Part shown: positions 34,517-38,689 of the stretch, one piece after another
Layout of the letters: each line of letters opens with the position of its first letter
How positions within the stretch are numbered: position 1 is the first letter of the stretch
NCBI GenBank assembly: GCA_003142635.1
Contig: PLMX01000239.1
Span: forward strand, 16,607-55,295
DNA length: 38,689 nt
DNA from: Syntrophaceae bacterium
Lineage (GTDB): Bacteria > Desulfobacterota > Syntrophia > Syntrophales > UBA2185
Direction: 5' to 3'
Program-made: the position numbers and the translations under genes
Notes under the pieces: generated by a model
Databases searched by the model: none
What the model was told of the DNA's origin: nothing
What the model saw: the letters and a program-made list of their open reading frames with translations, nothing else

Positions 34517-37297
34517 ATGGACTATAAGGATACATTGAATCTGCCGAAAACAAGTTTTCCCATGAAGGCTAATCTTTCCCGGAAGGAACCGGAATTGCTC
34601 AAGATGTGGGAGGACATGAACATCTATGAAAAGATCAGGCAGCACTTGAAGGGAAGAAAAAAGTTTATCCTTCATGACGGGCCTCCTTATGCAAATGGGA
34701 ACATTCATCTCGGTACGGCGCTGAATAAGGTGATTAAGGACATAGTGATTAAGTCAAAAAATATGTCCGGGTTAGACAGTATTTACGTCCCCGGTTGGGA
34801 CTGTCACGGTCTTCCCATAGAGCATCAGGTCGAGAAAGAACTGGGCGCAAAGAAGAACGAGATGTCCCATGCCGATATAAGGCGGTTCTGCCGGGCGTTT
34901 GCGGAAAGATATGTGGGAATACAGAGGGGACAGTTCAAGCGGCTCGGGGTCTTCGGAGAATGGGAAAATCCCTACCTTACCATGTCTTACGACTACGAAG
35001 CCGCGACTGTTGAGGAGTTCGGGAAGCTTTATTTCAGCGGTGACATCTACAGGGGGAAGAAGCCAGTGTACTGGTGCGCTTCCTGCAAGACCGCCCTGGC
35101 CGAGGCCGAAGTTGAATACATGGATCATACGACGCCGTCCATTTATGTCAAATTCGCGATGATCTCGGACATATCAAAGGTCCGGCCGAAACTGGCCGGA
35201 GAAAAAGTCAGCGTCGTAATATGGACGACAACCCCCTGGACCATACCGCCCAACCAGGCAGTCGCCTTGCATGAGGAATTTATCTACGTGGCAGTCAAGG
35301 TGAATAGTGAGACCCTGATACTCGCCAAGGAGCTTCTGGACTACTGCATGGACGCCTTCGGCTACAAGAATTATAAGATACTCGACGAATTTCCGGGCTC
35401 GGTTCTGGAAGGCCTGAAGGCCAAGCACCCGCTTGTCGACCGCGAGAGCCTTCTGATCCTGGCTCCCTTTGTCACCCTCGATGCGGGAACGGGACTGGTG
35501 CATATCGCGCCCGGGCATGGGCAGGAAGATTATGAGATAGGCATGAAGTACGGTCTCGACAATTACGCACCTGTTGACGACGACGGCAGATATACTTCCG
35601 AAGTCAAGGATTTTGCGGGGCAGTTCGTCTTCGACGCCAACGAATCGGTCATTAAGAAATTGGCAGAGGTAGGCGCCCTGCTTGGCCGTGTTGACATAGA
35701 GCATACCTATCCTCACTGCTGGCGGTGCAAGAATCCCATCATCTTCAGATCCACGGAGCAGTGGTTTATCTCTATGGACAAAAATAACCTGAGGCAGAAA
35801 ACCCTCGAAGCCATCGAGACCGTGGAGTGGCTGCCGGCGTGGGGCCGTGACAGGATATCCGGAATGATCAGAAACCGTCCCGACTGGTGTATCTCCCGGC
35901 AGAGATTTTGGGGCGTACCTATTACCATGTTCTCCTGCAGCCGGTGCAAGAGAGACCTCATGACTAAGGACATCATCGCGCACGTCGTAAAGCTTGTCAA
36001 TGAATACGGCGCCGATGTGTGGTTCGAGAGGGATACGAAAGACCTGCTGCCCGTAGGAACGGTCTGTCCCGTGTGTCAGAGTGACCAATTTGCAAGAGAG
36101 ACGGATATACTCGATGTTTGGTTTGATTCCGGTGTTAGTCATGCTGCGGTGCTCGAAAAGAGACCTTACCTCGGCTCCCCGGCGGATATGTACCTCGAAG
36201 GCAGCGACCAGCACAGAGGGTGGTTCCATTCCTCTCTGCTCGAGTCTGTGGGAACAAGAAACCGCGCCCCGTACAGGACGGTGCTGACACACGGGTTTGT
36301 CGTTGACGGCGAAGGAAAGAAGATGTCCAAATCCACGGGCAACGTCGTTGACCCGGAGGAGATCATCGATAAGTATGGTGTTGAGATATTGCGACTTTGG
36401 GTGGCTGCAGAGGATTATACACAGGACATAAGGATTTCCGACGAAATCCTTGAACGCCTCGTAGAGGCCTACAGGCGCATTCGCAATACTAGTCGCTTCA
36501 TTCTGGGGAATCTGTATGATTTTGACCGCAGTAAGATGGTATCCTGTCAGGATATGGAAAAAATCGACCGGTGGGCCCTTCACAGGCTGCAGGAAATTAT
36601 CGAGCGCGTGAAGGCGGCCTACAATCAGTATCAATTTCATCATGCGTTCTTTACGCTTCATAATTTCTGCGCCGTTGACCTGAGCGCCCTTTATCTGGAT
36701 GTCCTGAAAGACAGACTCTATACGTCCAGGGCGGAATCACGGCAGCGACGGTCTGCGCAAAGCGCCATGCTCGTAATCCTTGACACCATGACACGCCTGC
36801 TTGCCCCCATACTTTCCTTCACTGCGGAAGAGATATGGCTGTCTTTGCCTCCGCATCAGGGCAAGGAAATCAGCGTTCACCTGACTCAATTCCCTGAAGT
36901 GAATAGGGAATATGTGGATGCGGATCTGGCCCAGAGCTGGAACAAGATGATTGCGCTCAAGGGAGAGATATCGAAGGCAATTGAGACGGCAAGGAAGAAT
37001 AAGGTTGTCGGCCATTCGCTCGATGCCGGTGTGGATATCTCTGCATCGGGCGAGCTCCGCACGTTTTTGGAGGCGCATCTTGATGATCTAAAAGCCCTGC
37101 TCATTGTGTCCGAGATTGCTATAGTAAAAGAAGATATCATCAAAGACCCTTATGCAAGCTCTGAATTTACAGGTCTGACAATTGGGGTGAGGAAGACGCG
37201 GGGAAAGAAATGCGACCGATGCTGGGTGTACAGCGAGAAAGTGGGCATTAACGACGAACATCCTACTATCTGTGAAAGGTGCGTTGCGAACCTCTAA
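34517..37297 (+). CDS. ileS: Isoleucyl-tRNA synthetase
   Basis: 926 aa, full length for the bacterial type. Class I signature [10 protein letters not shown] at 57-66, an editing (CP1) domain with [17 protein letters not shown] and [29 protein letters not shown], the KMSKS loop at 602-606 ([18 protein letters not shown]), a helical anticodon domain, and a C-terminal zinc knuckle with two Cys pairs (KCDRCW and CERC). It charges tRNA-Ile in the cytosol and edits Val. It is followed by lspA, a very common ileS-lspA pairing. Confidence 0.97.
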   Translation: MDYKDTLNLPKTSFPMKANLSRKEPELLKMWEDMNIYEKIRQHLKGRKKFILHDGPPYANGNIHLGTALNKVIKDIVIKSKNMSGLDSIYVPGWDCHGLPIEHQVEKELGAKKNEMSHADIRRFCRAFAERYVGIQRGQFKRLGVFGEWENPYLTMSYDYEAATVEEFGKLYFSGDIYRGKKPVYWCASCKTALAEAEVEYMDHTTPSIYVKFAMISDISKVRPKLAGEKVSVVIWTTTPWTIPPNQAVALHEEFIYVAVKVNSETLILAKELLDYCMDAFGYKNYKILDEFPGSVLEGLKAKHPLVDRESLLILAPFVTLDAGTGLVHIAPGHGQEDYEIGMKYGLDNYAPVDDDGRYTSEVKDFAGQFVFDANESVIKKLAEVGALLGRVDIEHTYPHCWRCKNPIIFRSTEQWFISMDKNNLRQKTLEAIETVEWLPAWGRDRISGMIRNRPDWCISRQRFWGVPITMFSCSRCKRDLMTKDIIAHVVKLVNEYGADVWFERDTKDLLPVGTVCPVCQSDQFARETDILDVWFDSGVSHAAVLEKRPYLGSPADMYLEGSDQHRGWFHSSLLESVGTRNRAPYRTVLTHGFVVDGEGKKMSKSTGNVVDPEEIIDKYGVEILRLWVAAEDYTQDIRISDEILERLVEAYRRIRNTSRFILGNLYDFDRSKMVSCQDMEKIDRWALHRLQEIIERVKAAYNQYQFHHAFFTLHNFCAVDLSALYLDVLKDRLYTSRAESRQRRSAQSAMLVILDTMTRLLAPILSFTAEEIWLSLPPHQGKEISVHLTQFPEVNREYVDADLAQSWNKMIALKGEISKAIETARKNKVVGHSLDAGVDISASGELRTFLEAHLDDLKALLIVSEIAIVKEDIIKDPYASSEFTGLTIGVRKTRGKKCDRCWVYSEKVGINDEHPTICERCVANL

Positions 37298-37367
37298 GAA
37301 CTATCTTCCCTCTACGTCTGTCTATCTTCACGGGGACGCATAGAGTGACGTTTCATGGAGAGATTAT

Positions 37368-37862
37368 TTGAAAAAAAAGTATCTTATCCTCTCAATCACC
37401 GTAGCTGTGGTGGTGCTCCTCGACTTCATTACCAAGGCCTACATCGACTCGCACATGTGCCTCCATGAATCGGTTGTGGTCATACGGGGTTTTTTCAATA
37501 TTACGTACGTCAGGAATCCGGGAGCGGCCTTCAGTTTTCTTGCCGGTGCTTCACCGGGTTTTCGGTCCGTATTCTTCCTCGCGGTAACGGTCTTGGCCAT
37601 AATACTCGTTCTCTACTATGTCGCCAAGAGCAAGGCCGAAGAACCGTTCATGATATTTGCCCTTTCCCTGATTCTATCCGGTGCCCTCGGGAATTTTATC
37701 GACAGGGTGCGTCTGGGAGAAGTTATTGATTTTATCGATGTTCATTTGAGCGGCTACCACTGGCCCGCGTTTAATGTTGCTGATTCGGCCATAACCGTTG
37801 GAGCCTTCATTATGTTTTTTGCATTGTTTAAACGCCCAAAGGAGCATGAGAATAGTCCATGA
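37368..37862 (+). CDS. lspA: Prolipoprotein signal peptidase (signal peptidase II)
   Basis: 164 aa from TTG 37368 (atggagagatta upstream). Four membrane helices and the aspartyl protease residues Asp112 (GNFIDRVRLGEVIDFID) and Asp139 (FNVADSAITVG), with VRNPGAAFSFL. It cleaves lipoprotein signals before the lipidated Cys; several candidate substrates are encoded in this window. Its stop overlaps the trkH start (ATGA). Confidence 0.96.
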   Translation: MKKKYLILSITVAVVVLLDFITKAYIDSHMCLHESVVVIRGFFNITYVRNPGAAFSFLAGASPGFRSVFFLAVTVLAIILVLYYVAKSKAEEPFMIFALSLILSGALGNFIDRVRLGEVIDFIDVHLSGYHWPAFNVADSAITVGAFIMFFALFKRPKEHENSP

Positions 37863-38689
37863 AGCGGTTTGTATCGAAGCTGTTATCTCCCCAGAGGTTT
37901 TTCATCGTCAGTTTTGCCTTCTTGATACTTATGGGAGCCATCCTCCTCTGGCTGCCTTATTCCGCCAGCCGCGGTCATATAAACTTTATTGACGCCCTCT
38001 TCACGTCTGCCTCGGCGGTTTGCGTTACAGGTCTTGGCGTTTTGGACATCGGCAAGGATCTGTCTTTAAGCGGGCAGATCGTGACCCTTTGTCTCATTCA
38101 AATCGGCGGGCTCGGCATTATTACATTCTCCGTCGTTCTTTTTGGGCTGATGGGCAGAGGCATTTCGTTTAAGGGCAGGGAAATTTTTCAGTCGGCATTT
38201 CTGCATACCCCGCGACGAGATTTCTTCGTTATCATGAAATGGGTCTTCGGCCTCACCTTTATCATCGAGGCTGCGGGGACATTCTTATTATTTATCCGGT
38301 TTTCCCGGGATTTCTCTCCAAGCCGCGCTTTTTATCAGGCTCTTTATCATGCCGTTTCCGCCTTTAACAATTGCGGACTCTCCCTCCTGACGGATAAATT
38401 GGTCCGTTACCAAAGTGATGTAATTATCAATCTCACGATCATGGCATTGATTATTCTTGGTGGGATAGGCTTCATCGTTCAGTATGAGGTGGTTTCCATG
38501 TGGAGGGGATATCAACAGAAGATTTCCGTGCATTCAAGGGTTGTTCTCTTGACTACGGCTACTCTCATTCTCGGCGGCGCGGCATTCTTTTATCTGTTTG
38601 AGATGAACCACATTCTGAAAGACGCACCCGTCACGACGCAGCTTCTCACATCCTTTTTTCAGTCGGTAACTCCCCGTACGGCCGGGTTC
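37859..38689 (+). CDS. trkH: TrkH-type potassium uptake protein, 3' end beyond window
   Basis: 277 codons are visible from ATG 37859, which overlaps the lspA stop by 4 nt, so the two are translationally coupled. Membrane helices and K+-filter loops of the TrkH/KtrB superfamily: FTSASAVCVTGLGVLDIG (first pore loop), LIQIGGLGIITFSVVLFG, AFNNCGLSLL (second pore loop), IILGGIGFIVQYEV, and FFQSVTPRTAGF (third pore loop) at the edge. It moves K+ across the inner membrane with a TrkA/KtrA partner, which is not in the window. The TrkH versus KtrB subtype cannot be settled from the visible part. Confidence 0.9.
   Translation, partial: MKRFVSKLLSPQRFFIVSFAFLILMGAILLWLPYSASRGHINFIDALFTSASAVCVTGLGVLDIGKDLSLSGQIVTLCLIQIGGLGIITFSVVLFGLMGRGISFKGREIFQSAFLHTPRRDFFVIMKWVFGLTFIIEAAGTFLLFIRFSRDFSPSRAFYQALYHAVSAFNNCGLSLLTDKLVRYQSDVIINLTIMALIILGGIGFIVQYEVVSMWRGYQQKISVHSRVVLLTTATLILGGAAFFYLFEMNHILKDAPVTTQLLTSFFQSVTPRTAGF

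Noticed and set aside
35174-36661. 495-aa minus-strand ORF
   Set aside because: Antisense shadow of ileS, which is full length with all catalytic motifs.

Overview
The window reads as a stretch of a mesophilic, anaerobic-type proteobacterial chromosome. Desulfobacterota or a similar deltaproteobacterial lineage (Syntrophorhabdus/Syntrophus-like) is my best guess. The guess rests on the gene mix: an NDP-forming acyl-CoA synthetase, a compact-Cys iron-sulfur flavoprotein, a pst-phoU-phoR operon, a seven-PAS soluble hybrid kinase, and a possible polyketide/polyunsaturated-lipid synthase subunit. No rRNA or tRNA gene is present, so the assignment is an inference.

Layout. (a) 1-2975, minus strand: a GNAT-like protein followed by the first 602 codons of a large protein with two nitronate-monooxygenase-type barrels, cut by the window edge. 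(b) 3305-10668, an accessory region with a stress flavour: a CX5R phosphatase lipoprotein (minus), then on the plus strand a phospholipase D/cardiolipin-synthase-like lipoprotein, a BON lipoprotein, an unlisted 49-aa lmo0937-type membrane peptide, two universal stress proteins and a broken kup potassium transporter. (c) 10980-23829, all minus apart from one relic: a stand-alone CHASE3 sensor, a small two-helix membrane protein with its own strong promoter, a DinB-fold protein, an acyl-CoA synthetase with swapped domain order, a second copy of the CX5R phosphatase, a frameshifted methyltransferase, the hybrid kinase, an Isf-like flavoprotein and an M48 lipoprotein protease. (d) 24119-25592: a secreted Cys-rich repeat protein and a DapA-fold aldolase. 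(e) 25710-31916: a textbook phosphate regulon, with four 11-bp-spaced Pho half-sites, then pstS-pstC-pstA-pstB-phoU-phoR. (f) 32113-34127 groES-groEL; 34140-34400 an internally deleted IS200/IS605 element; 34517-38689 ileS-lspA-trkH (trkH runs off the edge).

The accessory half (about 3-24 kb) is strewn with gene debris missed by a simple ORF search: a BON tail, a GH13 amylase C-terminal domain with an in-frame TGA, a DUF72 C-terminus with an in-frame TAG, a TRAP permease C-terminus, kup with one frameshift plus one Trp-to-TGA change, and a methyltransferase shifted at a GGGGG run. The fragmentary relics keep only their 3' ends, and most abut or overlap the 3' end of an intact neighbour. This looks like a repeatedly rearranged stress-gene island next to a conserved housekeeping block (pst, groESL, ileS-lspA).

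I do not see a clearly new molecular system. The points most worth a second look are the relic pattern, the paired phosphatases (one lacking the P-loop Ser/Thr), the tandem 12-bp repeats upstream of the small membrane protein promoter, and the truncated tandem-barrel protein at the left edge.
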